Below are positions 8,375-16,360 of a DNA stretch of 64,000 nt, piece after piece. Each line of letters opens with the position of its first letter. Positions within the stretch are counted from its first letter, which is position 1. The DNA comes from an uncultured Clostridia bacterium (GTDB taxonomy: Bacteria; Bacillota; Clostridia; Christensenellales; DTU072). The notes beneath the pieces were generated by a model, which was given only the letters and a program-made list of their open reading frames with translations, searched no databases and was not told where the DNA came from. The stretch spans positions 1 to 64,000 of the forward strand of contig CALVZV010000002.1 of assembly GCA_944372665.1 (NCBI GenBank), read 5' to 3'. A program made the translations under genes and the position numbers.

Positions 8375-11300
8375 ATGGTTTTCGGATACCGTTTTACGAA
8401 AAAAAGCGTCGCATTATTGATCGTGCTGGCCTTAACTGTGGCGTCTATGGGTATCATCGCCGTTTTGTGCGATAAAAGCGACGGCGTTTCCGCTCTTGCC
8501 GAGGACGCCTTCGTAAAAGAGGACGAAGTCGTTTTCGCGCATATTACAGACACTCATTACTATCCTGCGGCGTATTGCGGCGATATAACCGCAACAGACA
8601 CGGGATATTACGATTTTATGGCGTCGAGCATGAAAATGGTGATCGAAGCGGCACCGTATAACGTTGCGGCGCTGGAATCGATCGTCGAGGAACTGCCGGA
8701 TTATTTGGTGGTAACGGGCGACATGACCCTCAACGGTGAAATGCAGGGACATATCGAAATGGCGAACCTGCTCCGTCAGTTGCAGGAGCGCGTGCGCGCC
8801 GCAGGCAAACCCGGGTTCCAGGTCTTCGTGGCGTTCGGCAACCACGACATGTATAACGACGAGGCGTACAGCTACAGAAGCAACGAAGAAACTTTCGTCA
8901 AAAACGTCACCCGCGCCGACGTCGTGAAAATATACAGCTCGCTCGGCTATCCCGATCTTACCGACGAGGAAATAGCCGAGTATTACGCTTCTTTGATCGC
9001 CGACGGCTACGAACTTTACGCCGACCGCGCGCCGTATGACGAGTCCATGGTCAGCGACTGCGTTTCGGCGCTGCCGTTCGTCAACAGCACCACCGCCGAT
9101 AACGTAGACGCCAAATGGCTTTACGTCGAAAACGGTCAGCAGGCGCGCATGGAAGCGGGTGAAATAACCGATTACGATTACGGTGACATTTCCGCTATTT
9201 TCACGCTTCCCGAGGGCTATAACGTCATAATCGTGGACGAAGAGCTGTCCAATACCGAGCAGCAACATCATCTGGGCGCCGTGCTTTTCGACTCCGTTTC
9301 CGAATGGCTGGACGGGGAAGCCGCGGCAGGCACGTTCGACGGCAACACTTTGGTAGCCATCCAGCACCATAACGTACTGCCGCATTTCACGGGCGAAGAA
9401 ACGCTCCTAAAGGACTTTACGGTATACAACTACGCCGAAACCGCCGACTATATGGCGGACCTCGGCATCAGATACGTGTTCAGCGGACACATGCACTCCA
9501 ACGACGCCGTTTCAAGGGTGTCCCTCAACGGCAATCTGCTGACGGACATCGAGACGTCTTCGGTGACGGGCTACCGCGGGGCGGTGCGCTACGCCGCCAT
9601 TTCGCGCGGCAAGGTCGGCGAAAAAGCCGCCGAAAACCTCGAAATGAAGCTGGAGCTTCTGAAAAGCGTCGATTTCGGCAGTCTGTTCGCGGAAGGGCTG
9701 ATCGACGACGAATACGTCGAACGCTTCGGACTGGAAGAATATCTTTCGGGCAAAGTAGTTACCGATCCCAGCGGATACGCCGCGGCCAAACTGTTCCTTA
9801 ATATAATCGAGAACGTCGTATACGGCAGTTTCATCAACGTCGAGTTCATCGGCGGACTGGGCGACATGGTGGCGTCGCTGCTCCCCGAAAGCACGGGTAC
9901 GGCGATTCTGGACAACCTGCTGGACAGCGTCAGACCTGCCGCCGGACAGCTGGTCAACAACCTTATCGCGCATATCGAGGACAAAGTGCTTGCCGATTAC
10001 GAATACGGCGGCAATCGTGCGGAGTTCAAAAGCGACGCGCGCGGAGCAAAAATAGGCGGGTATCTGGACGAGCTGATTCAAAAAGCCGCGTTCATGCCGC
10101 TTAACGCCGCCGGCGACACGCTGTTCGACTTCGTGATGGGCGCCTACCTCGACCACGTAGGCGGCACCGACCGCCCGTACGCCGAGGCGACCGCCGACCA
10201 GAAAGAAGCGTTCGCCGGTCTGAAAAACGGCAGTTCCATAAGAAAACTCGTCGATATCCTGCTTGACGAAAACACCGGGCTTTACAGAATAGTCATGGGA
10301 CTGTTCCAGCCCATAGACCTTGCCGAGGGAGTTGATTCCAAAACGGTCGGTCTTTTGGAAACTTTGATCTCGACGCTGCTGGTCATCGAGATGCCGCTGG
10401 ACGAATTCAACCTCGATTCGGCAAGCCTTCTTGAAAAGCTTTTCGTCTTCCTTAAAGGCATGGGACTCGATCTCGGATTCGACCTTAAGGGCATGAGCGG
10501 CAAGGAGTTCCTTAACGACGTGCTGGATTCCTACGTGACCGACGCGCTGTACACTTCGCTGGGCGAGATCGCTTACGGGATCGTGTACGCGTTCATGATC
10601 GACGAGGACGCTCCGATGGAAAACTCGGTGGGAGAATACAAACTCTATCAAAGCGACGCTTCCCTTGCAGCCAGCTGGATCGAAGGTGAGATAGACAACA
10701 CGCCTACGGTTGAACGCGGAATGCTGCCGTCACAACTGACCGTGACTTTCGGTGAGGATCCGATGAGCACCAAAAACTTCGTATGGTTCACCGACGACGC
10801 AATAACAGGAACCCAAATTCAATATAACGAAGGCACGACGTTCGACCTGTCCAAGGCTGTCACGGTGGACGGAACCTTTGAAAAATACGCTACTACTACC
10901 GCCAATATCGATCTTGGAATATACGCTACGCTTATGCAGATAGAGGTCATGAGACACTCCGTTTCGCTGACCGGGCTTAAGAGCGGAACGGTATATTCCT
11001 ACCGCGTGGGCAGCGCACAGAACGGCTACTGGTCGGCTACCTACACGTTCGCTACCGCCCCCGGCGAAGGCACTCCCTTCGAAGCGCTTTTGATGACCGA
11101 CATACAGGGATCGGGCATGAATCCTTACGAGACAGCCTCCGAGATTATGGCGGGCATCGGATCGCAAGGTATATTCCGGGACGGCTTCGATTTCGTTCTC
11201 AATACCGGCGACGTCGTGGATAACGACCGCAACTGGGTGCAGTGGGGATATTACCTGGGATACATGCAGGATTACTGGGCGAACACTACCAGCGTGGTCG

Positions 11301-12154
11301 CAAACGGCAACCACGACAAGCATTTCTACGAGGGGATAGACGAAGAAGATATTGCCGAGGTCGCCGAGTATATGTGGCTGGACGACTCCGTGCAGGACGA
11401 ATACAACTATCTGCTGCTCCACTTCGGGATCGATTATCCGCAACAGGACGCTTCCACGGGGGCGTACTACAGCTTCGATTACTCCGACGTGCACTTTACG
11501 GTGCTTAACACCAACAACCTTGATCAGTACACCGAGGCGCTCAGCGGGGAGCAGACGCTGTGGCTGGAAAACGACCTTAAGAGCACCGATAAAAAATACA
11601 AAGTCGTCATAATGCACAAATCGCTTTATTCTGCCGGTTCGCATATCGACGACGGCGACGTTAAGGCGCTCAGAAAACAGCTGACCCCGATATTCGCGGA
11701 CAACGGAGTGTGCCTGGTGCTTTCCGGTCACGACCACACATATTCCGAGTCGTACTATATCGACCGCAACGGCAACGCCATGGACGTTTCGGCAGACGCG
11801 ACTACGGAGCTGGGAACCGTCGAGGGCGGCGTGCTGTACGTGTCGATGGGCACTTTCGGCGACAAGTTCTATAACTACAGAAGCGACGAGGATATTCCGC
11901 TTCAATACGGCGAGAAACTGCACGATCCCGCGCTGTCCAACCCGACGTTCGGAAAACTCAGCTACGACGGAGAGAAATTGTGGTATACCGGCTACCAGTA
12001 CGATCTGGAAACGGGCAGGATCACCGAGATACACGCCGGCATGAGCGAGCTTGAACGCATTATAGTGATAGTGGCGGTCGCCGTGGCGGCGCTGATAGTC
12101 GTCGTCGCCGTTGCCGCTGCGATCGGACGCGGCGTCAAAGCGAGGAAAAAATAA
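8375..12154 (+). CDS. Membrane-anchored protein with two metallophosphoesterase domains
   Basis: A 1,259-residue extracellular protein. ATG at 8375 is preferred over GTG at 8369 because GGAGGAG ends 7 bases before it. A signal sequence ('SVALLIVLALTVASMGIIA') is at residues about 10-30. Calcineurin-like domain 1 (about 45-400) shows DTH, GDMTLNGE, FGNHDMYN, QHHN and SGHMHSND. A long alpha-helical linker (about 400-780) follows. A fibronectin-like, purple-acid-phosphatase-type domain (about 790-900) leads into calcineurin-like domain 2 (about 905-1180) with TDIQ, TGDVVDN, NGNHDKH, MHKS and SGHDHTYSE. A C-terminal hydrophobic helix and 'RGVKARKK' anchor it in the membrane. All metal ligands look present in both domains. 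Substrate is unknown; phosphate scavenging from nucleotides or phosphodiesters is a guess. Confidence 0.85.
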   Translation: MVFGYRFTKKSVALLIVLALTVASMGIIAVLCDKSDGVSALAEDAFVKEDEVVFAHITDTHYYPAAYCGDITATDTGYYDFMASSMKMVIEAAPYNVAALESIVEELPDYLVVTGDMTLNGEMQGHIEMANLLRQLQERVRAAGKPGFQVFVAFGNHDMYNDEAYSYRSNEETFVKNVTRADVVKIYSSLGYPDLTDEEIAEYYASLIADGYELYADRAPYDESMVSDCVSALPFVNSTTADNVDAKWLYVENGQQARMEAGEITDYDYGDISAIFTLPEGYNVIIVDEELSNTEQQHHLGAVLFDSVSEWLDGEAAAGTFDGNTLVAIQHHNVLPHFTGEETLLKDFTVYNYAETADYMADLGIRYVFSGHMHSNDAVSRVSLNGNLLTDIETSSVTGYRGAVRYAAISRGKVGEKAAENLEMKLELLKSVDFGSLFAEGLIDDEYVERFGLEEYLSGKVVTDPSGYAAAKLFLNIIENVVYGSFINVEFIGGLGDMVASLLPESTGTAILDNLLDSVRPAAGQLVNNLIAHIEDKVLADYEYGGNRAEFKSDARGAKIGGYLDELIQKAAFMPLNAAGDTLFDFVMGAYLDHVGGTDRPYAEATADQKEAFAGLKNGSSIRKLVDILLDENTGLYRIVMGLFQPIDLAEGVDSKTVGLLETLISTLLVIEMPLDEFNLDSASLLEKLFVFLKGMGLDLGFDLKGMSGKEFLNDVLDSYVTDALYTSLGEIAYGIVYAFMIDEDAPMENSVGEYKLYQSDASLAASWIEGEIDNTPTVERGMLPSQLTVTFGEDPMSTKNFVWFTDDAITGTQIQYNEGTTFDLSKAVTVDGTFEKYATTTANIDLGIYATLMQIEVMRHSVSLTGLKSGTVYSYRVGSAQNGYWSATYTFATAPGEGTPFEALLMTDIQGSGMNPYETASEIMAGIGSQGIFRDGFDFVLNTGDVVDNDRNWVQWGYYLGYMQDYWANTTSVVANGNHDKHFYEGIDEEDIAEVAEYMWLDDSVQDEYNYLLLHFGIDYPQQDASTGAYYSFDYSDVHFTVLNTNNLDQYTEALSGEQTLWLENDLKSTDKKYKVVIMHKSLYSAGSHIDDGDVKALRKQLTPIFADNGVCLVLSGHDHTYSESYYIDRNGNAMDVSADATTELGTVEGGVLYVSMGTFGDKFYNYRSDEDIPLQYGEKLHDPALSNPTFGKLSYDGEKLWYTGYQYDLETGRITEIHAGMSELERIIVIVAVAVAALIVVVAVAAAIGRGVKARKK

Positions 12155-13035
12155 TGGAAGCGATACCGGTTACGCCCGACCTCGTCGGGCGCGCGATCGG
12201 AACCAGGAAACGCCTTTCCAACAAAGGCGATTACGGATACATCGGACTTATAGGCGGCTCCACCGAATACGCGGGAGCCGCCCGTTTGGCATATACGGCG
12301 TCGGCTGCAATGCGTTCCGGCGCCGGGGTGACCAGGCTGATAGTTCCTTCGTGTATTGTTCCGGCGATGCTGCCGTATATGACGGAATGCACGCTGAAGG
12401 TGATGCCTTCAAATGAATTCGGTTGCATTAGCTACAATAAACCGCTTTTGGACGAGGCGACAGCCAATCTTAAAGCCATAGGCGCGGGGATGGGACTGGG
12501 TCAAAAAGGCGACAACAGGGAGCTAACGGAATACCTGCTGGGGAAAGACGTACCCGTCGTGCTTGACGCGGACGCGCTGAACACAATCGCAAAATATCCT
12601 GAGCTTTTGGAACGGCGGCGCGCGGACAAAGTTGTACTAACTCCGCATCCCGGCGAATTTTCCAGGATAAGCGGTCTGGACGTGTCCGCGATACTTGCCT
12701 GTCCGGCGCGCGTCGCCGCCGAGTACGCGGCAGCGCACTCGCTCACGGTGCTATTAAAAGGCGCAGACACGTTCGTTACGGACGGAAAAAGGGTATATGT
12801 AAATTCCAATGGCACCCCCGGTATGGCTACCGCGGGCAGCGGAGACGTGCTGACGGGCATCATAACGGCTTTGGCGGCAAGAAACGACGACGTAACGCTT
12901 GCCGCGGCGGCGGGAGCGTATATAGCCGGCGCTGCCGGAGAGGCTGCGGCGCGGGAATACGGCGTGACGGGGATGATTTCTCCGGATACCGTCAAATATA
13001 TTGCCTATGCGATAAAAGAGATCGCCGGAGAATGA
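12154..13035 (+). CDS. nnrD: ADP/ATP-dependent NAD(P)H-hydrate dehydratase
   Basis: Repairs hydrated NADH/NADPH by nucleotide-dependent dehydration in the cytoplasm. The 293 residues cover only the dehydratase (YjeF C-terminal, ribokinase-like) domain; the epimerase domain found fused in E. coli is absent. 'GDYGYIGLIGGSTEYAGAAR' near residue 25, 'PVVLDADALNTIA' near 130, 'VVLTPHPGEFSR' near 160 and 'GTPGMATAGSGDVLTGIITA' near 230 (the catalytic Asp loop) are family hallmarks. Its ATG overlaps the previous stop by one base, so it is co-transcribed with the surface phosphoesterase, an unexpected partner. No terminator is obvious after it. Confidence 0.93.
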   Translation: MEAIPVTPDLVGRAIGTRKRLSNKGDYGYIGLIGGSTEYAGAARLAYTASAAMRSGAGVTRLIVPSCIVPAMLPYMTECTLKVMPSNEFGCISYNKPLLDEATANLKAIGAGMGLGQKGDNRELTEYLLGKDVPVVLDADALNTIAKYPELLERRRADKVVLTPHPGEFSRISGLDVSAILACPARVAAEYAAAHSLTVLLKGADTFVTDGKRVYVNSNGTPGMATAGSGDVLTGIITALAARNDDVTLAAAAGAYIAGAAGEAAAREYGVTGMISPDTVKYIAYAIKEIAGE

Positions 13036-13510
13036 TAGGTTGAAGATATACCGTTGCGCCCGCCTGAACGGACGGTCGCTTCCGTTTACGCCCTGCAAGA
13101 GCGTCTTTTCGCCCGTTTTGTCGGGAGCGTCGCTCGGCACGGCACCGTAGCCGTTCGCTTATACCCTTAAACCGAACGAAAATCCGTCTCCCTCGGGCGC
13201 CGAGTGCTCCGAAAAAACTTAAAACGAATAAATGCCTTTTATAATTCGGTGATGACGAGAGAGTTTACAATGAAATAAGTAACCGAAAGTTATAAAAATA
13301 TCCGAATCATAAAAATTCACTCTGCTGCCGCGGTAATTATTTTATCCCCTTTCAAACCTCGTCGGCAGCGAGAAATTGACGTTTTTGCCTGATTTCAAGT
13401 GTAGAAGCGAAGGTCTACGGTTCCGTGCCGAGCTTCGCTCACGCAGAAAGCAGACGAAAACGGCTTTTCGCAGCGTGTATTCGCAGCGCCTGTCCGGGCA
13501 GGCAGGCGCA
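13036..13510. other. Non-coding stretch with several possible stem-loops
   Basis: No convincing gene is visible. Three nested or serial inverted repeats occur in its right half: AGCGAAG (13406-13412) with CTTCGCT (13433-13439), CGAAAA/TTTTCG at about 13455-13470, and GCGCCTG (13486-13492) with CAGGCGC (13503-13509). They lead up to the tRNA terminator and could be part of a longer minus-strand transcript. I see no known RNA family. Confidence 0.3.
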
Positions 13511-13534
13511 AGAAAAAGGGCGCCAGATGCGCCC
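13511..13534 (-). terminator. Terminator after initiator tRNA
   Basis: Minus strand stem GGGCGC / GCGCCC with a 5-base loop followed by TTTTTCT, 12 bases after the tRNA CCA end. Confidence 0.75.
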
Positions 13535-13545
13535 TTTCTTCGGTT

Positions 13546-13622
13546 TGGTGGCGGGGATGGGACTTGAACCACATGACCTTCGGGTTATGAGCCCGATGAG
13601 CTACCAACTGCTCCACCCCGCG
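13546..13622 (-). tRNA. Initiator tRNA-Met (anticodon CAT)
   Basis: Folds as 7-bp acceptor, 4-bp D stem, 5-bp anticodon stem, T arm and encoded CCA, 77 nt. Initiator hallmarks are an unpaired first acceptor position (C1 against C72), the A11:U24 pair in the D stem, and three G:C pairs next to the CAT anticodon loop (TCGGG/CCCGA). Two oddities are visible: position 72 is C rather than the usual A, and the T stem contains one extra base (ATG-T-GG against CCCAT), i.e. a bulged T. A strong promoter and terminator flank it, so it looks like a stand-alone expressed unit. Confidence 0.88.
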
Positions 13623-13633
13623 ACGGCTATACT

Positions 13634-13662
13634 ATAATAGCAGTAAAAAAGCGTTTTGTCAA
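13634..13662 (-). promoter_or_regulatory. Initiator tRNA promoter
   Basis: Minus strand TTGACA (13657-13662), 17-base spacer, TATTAT (13634-13639); the predicted start is about 5 bases before the tRNA. Confidence 0.8.
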
Positions 13663-13769
13663 CGATTATTCGCTCCTAAATTAAAAAAGGGGCAGCCTCT
13701 TTTGTCGGAAGCCGTCGTACGGGACGAAGCGCGATTTTGCCGCGCCGCAATTATTGACCTGTTCAGCAA

Positions 13770-13798
13770 TTGACAAAACGCGCGCCGGAGATTAAACT
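13770..13798 (+). promoter_or_regulatory. dnaN promoter
   Basis: TTGACA (13770-13775), 17-base spacer, TAAACT (13793-13798). A perfect TATAAT overlaps downstream (13798-13803) but would give a 22-base spacer. Confidence 0.6.
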
Positions 13799-13840
13799 AT
13801 AATAGATAATAAATTTACTTTCGGAGATAAAGGAGCCAAG

Positions 13841-14938
13841 ATGAAATTCGTTTGCAATACGCGAGAACTTTCCGACGCATTAAGCACCGTGGGCAAAGCC
13901 ATTTCCAACAAAGCCAACATTCCGATCCTTGAGGGGATCAAGATCCGCGCCGAAGGCGACGAAGTCACTTTGGCGGCTACGGATCTGGAATTATATATCA
14001 TTTCGCGCATTAAAGCCGACGTCAGACTGGAAGGCGAAACCGTGGTCACGGGCAGAGTGTTCCAGGAATTCATGAAGAAAGTAGCCGACGAAAACGTAGA
14101 AATCGAAAAATACACTTCGACGCTGTCGGTGAACTACGGTGTCAACGTCTCCGAATTCCAGTGCATGGAGGACGAGACCTATCCCGAATTCAAGGATATG
14201 CCCGCCGACAACGGTTTCGTTGCAAAGGACAAGGATCTGCGCGACGCCATTGAGGGCGTGATATTCTGCGCCGCCCAGGACGACAGCCGCCCGATACTGC
14301 GCGGCTGCAAACTCGAGGTCGAGGACGACGAACTGGTCGCGGCGGCTTTGGACGGATACCGTCTGGGCGTTACCAAATGCCGCGTTTTCGGACAAAAGGG
14401 CGATTTTTCGGCGGTTATCCCCGCAAAGAATCTGCAGGAGATAGTCAAGATCATAGGCGAGGAAGGCTCCAACGTCACCGTGAACGCCGAAAAGAGCCGC
14501 GTGCTGTTCGATCTGGGCAGCACCAAGATAGTCACCCGCGTGCTAGAGGGCGAATTCATACAGTACAAAAAGATAATACCCGAAGCCGTTTCCAGCTCCG
14601 TGACTGTAAACAAAAGCGCGCTGGAGAACGGGCTTGACCGCGCCACGCTGGTAGCGAAAAACAAGAAAAACTACGTAAAACTTTCGTTATCCTCCGGGAA
14701 AATAGATATCGATTCGTCTTCCGAACTCGGCAAGATACACGAATCGGTGCCCTGCGAGCTGAGCGGCAAGGATATTGAGATCGCGTTCAACACGCGTTAC
14801 CTTTTCGACGCTTTCGCCAGGATAAAGGAAGACAACGTCAAGATCAACCTTTCCACGTCCAACGCGCCCGCGGTGATAGTGCCCGGCGACGGCGACAGAT
14901 ACCTGTATCTGGTGCTGCCCGTAAGACTTATAGGCTGA
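13841..14938 (+). CDS. dnaN: DNA polymerase III beta sliding clamp
   Basis: Ring-shaped processivity factor of the replicase, 365 residues, the normal length for three clamp domains. 'MKFVCNTRELSDALSTVGKA' and 'NIPILEGIKIRAEGDEVTLA' start domain 1; 'DDSRPILRGCKLEVEDDEL' near residue 145 starts domain 2; the C-terminal 'LYLVLPVRLIG' is the conserved end of the peptide-binding pocket (usually ..MPMR.). AAAGGAGCCAAG is the ribosome binding site. dnaN is normally beside dnaA and recF at the origin, but neither is here, and I see no cluster of DnaA boxes around it; it is a single-gene unit between its own promoter and terminator. Confidence 0.96.
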   Translation: MKFVCNTRELSDALSTVGKAISNKANIPILEGIKIRAEGDEVTLAATDLELYIISRIKADVRLEGETVVTGRVFQEFMKKVADENVEIEKYTSTLSVNYGVNVSEFQCMEDETYPEFKDMPADNGFVAKDKDLRDAIEGVIFCAAQDDSRPILRGCKLEVEDDELVAAALDGYRLGVTKCRVFGQKGDFSAVIPAKNLQEIVKIIGEEGSNVTVNAEKSRVLFDLGSTKIVTRVLEGEFIQYKKIIPEAVSSSVTVNKSALENGLDRATLVAKNKKNYVKLSLSSGKIDIDSSSELGKIHESVPCELSGKDIEIAFNTRYLFDAFARIKEDNVKINLSTSNAPAVIVPGDGDRYLYLVLPVRLIG

Positions 14939-14944
14939 CAAGCA

Positions 14945-14978
14945 AAACGCCCGTGCCCGCTAGCGGGCGTTTTTTTTA
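14945..14978 (+). terminator. dnaN terminator
   Basis: Stem ACGCCCG / CGGGCGT (14947-14953 with 14964-14970) followed by eight T, 6 bases after the dnaN stop. Confidence 0.9.
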
Positions 14979-14990
14979 CCCTAAACGCTA

Positions 14991-15019
14991 TTGTAATAAG
15001 CAAAGCAATGCATTATAAT
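14991..15019 (+). promoter_or_regulatory. Promoter of the PIG-L deacetylase gene
   Basis: TTGTAA (14991-14996), 17-base spacer, TATAAT (15014-15019), leaving a leader of about 64 bases before the ATG. Confidence 0.65.
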
Positions 15020-15089
15020 TTAATAGTCTGGCACGCAGTCCCGCGCAAGGCGCAGAACGCGCTTTCGGGATTGCGGCAGGGGAGCTGAT

Positions 15090-15866
15090 ATGTGTTTGAT
15101 GAAAAAAATATTGCGGCTGATACTGCCTTTTCCGCGTTTTGAAAGCGCCGAACGCGTGCTGTTCGTGGCGCCGCACCCCGACGATATAGAGGTTTCTTCC
15201 GGGCAGACCGCCGCAAAACTTGCCGCGGCAGGCAAAACAGTGCGTTTCGTCATTGCGCTGGACGGCAGATACGGCTCCGAATCCGCTGACACGGATCCGG
15301 AGGAACTCATAAAAACGCGCGAAGCGGAACAGCGGGCGTCCGCAGCGAAGCTGGGCGTGGAGGACGTGGTGTTTCTTGGTTTTTCGGACGGCGGATTTTA
15401 CGATACGGAAGAGCTTTTCGCTGCGCTCTACCGCGAGATACTGGCATTTAAGCCAGATCTGGTGTTTTGTCCCGATCCGTCGCTTAAAACCGAATGCCAT
15501 ATTGACCACGTCAACGTGGGCAACGCCGTAAAGCGGGCGTTTTTATTCGCTTCCAATGCTCCCATGGCTAAAAAAGCGGGATACGCCGCCGCGTCGCCCG
15601 CGCTTTTGGCAATGTATTATACCGACGAACCCGATTATTACTTTCCCACGGGCAGAAAGTGGCGCAGGCTCCAGAAAGAGGCGCTGGCATGCCACGGCTC
15701 GCAGATGAGTTACACGCCCGACAGAAAAGGGAGCGGAGATCTTATAAACCTGTATATCGATTTCAGAACGATCAGATTCGGATTGAGATCGTTAAGACCG
15801 GGCGGCGCCGAGGGCTTCAGGTGTCTCACGCCCACACACGCGCATTGCTGCGCGGAAAAGATTTAG
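15090..15866 (+). CDS. PIG-L family zinc-dependent deacetylase
   Basis: Predicted N-deacetylase of the PIG-L/LmbE fold (relatives act on GlcNAc-containing small molecules such as GlcNAc-malate or diacetylchitobiose), 258 residues. The zinc motif reads 'APHPDDIE' near residue 30 with the catalytic Asp; the third zinc ligand is in 'ECHIDHVNVG' near residue 138, the family's HxDH. 'IALDGRYGSESAD' and 'EAEQRASAAKLGVEDVVFLG' are also typical. AGGGGAG lies 5 bases before the chosen ATG. It sits directly before an unknown small protein. Substrate is not determinable; bacillithiol synthesis (BshB) is one possibility, but no bshA or bshC is present here. Confidence 0.85.
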   Translation: MCLMKKILRLILPFPRFESAERVLFVAPHPDDIEVSSGQTAAKLAAAGKTVRFVIALDGRYGSESADTDPEELIKTREAEQRASAAKLGVEDVVFLGFSDGGFYDTEELFAALYREILAFKPDLVFCPDPSLKTECHIDHVNVGNAVKRAFLFASNAPMAKKAGYAAASPALLAMYYTDEPDYYFPTGRKWRRLQKEALACHGSQMSYTPDRKGSGDLINLYIDFRTIRFGLRSLRPGGAEGFRCLTPTHAHCCAEKI

Positions 15867-16334
15867 ATGACCGATCCGGAAACGGCGGTGGCTTTCACGT
15901 CACCCAAAAGAGCGTATCTGCTGAGCGCCCCCGTAAACGTCCGTTCGCTGACGGATTACGGCGACTTGCTGTTCAGGATAAAATATTCGCGCGGCGGCTG
16001 CGCTTTTTACGGTGCTTCGGGAGAATGCGTAGCCCGGATTTGTTTTTCTTCCGGCATTGCCGAGGTAAATTTCCCTTACGGCACCGTAAATATGTCCGTC
16101 AGCGGCAGAAACGCCGTTTTCGAGGGTGATTCGGGATATTCGTTTTTATATACCGCCGCAGGTGCCGAATATCCGATCGTAGTCAAAAACGGTCGGGTCG
16201 TAGCCGAGTACGGCGCGGCGTACGAGGATAAAAACGTATGTAAATGTATCGCGGTAAACCGTACCGAAGCCATCGCGGCGCACGCGTTTTATTGCGCCGC
16301 GGAGCGGCTGACTGACGGCATAAAAGGGTCTTAA
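15867..16334 (+). CDS. Hypothetical protein, beta-rich
   Basis: I do not recognise this 155-residue protein. Its ATG follows the deacetylase stop with no gap, so it is surely translated from the same mRNA. It has no signal sequence or membrane segment. The sequence alternates short hydrophobic and polar stretches with many Gly, Tyr and Val residues ('YGDLLFRIKYSRGGCAFYGA', 'GYSFLYTAAGAEYPIVVKNG'), which suggests two antiparallel beta sheets of the LURP-one/tubby-like kind, a weak guess. Residues about 125-150 ('NKCIAVNRTEAIAAHAFYC'-like) form a final helix. Confidence 0.6.
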   Translation: MTDPETAVAFTSPKRAYLLSAPVNVRSLTDYGDLLFRIKYSRGGCAFYGASGECVARICFSSGIAEVNFPYGTVNMSVSGRNAVFEGDSGYSFLYTAAGAEYPIVVKNGRVVAEYGAAYEDKNVCKCIAVNRTEAIAAHAFYCAAERLTDGIKGS

Positions 16335-16360
16335 ACTCAAAGCATGTTTCGGAGGCAGAT

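Noticed and set aside
13376-13637. Short frames across the tRNA and its terminator
   Set aside because: They are Arg/Ser-rich, overlap the tRNA and its hairpins, and lack start signals.
13841-14938. Replication origin at dnaN
   Set aside because: dnaA, recF, gyrB and a cluster of DnaA boxes are absent; dnaN here is a single-gene unit.
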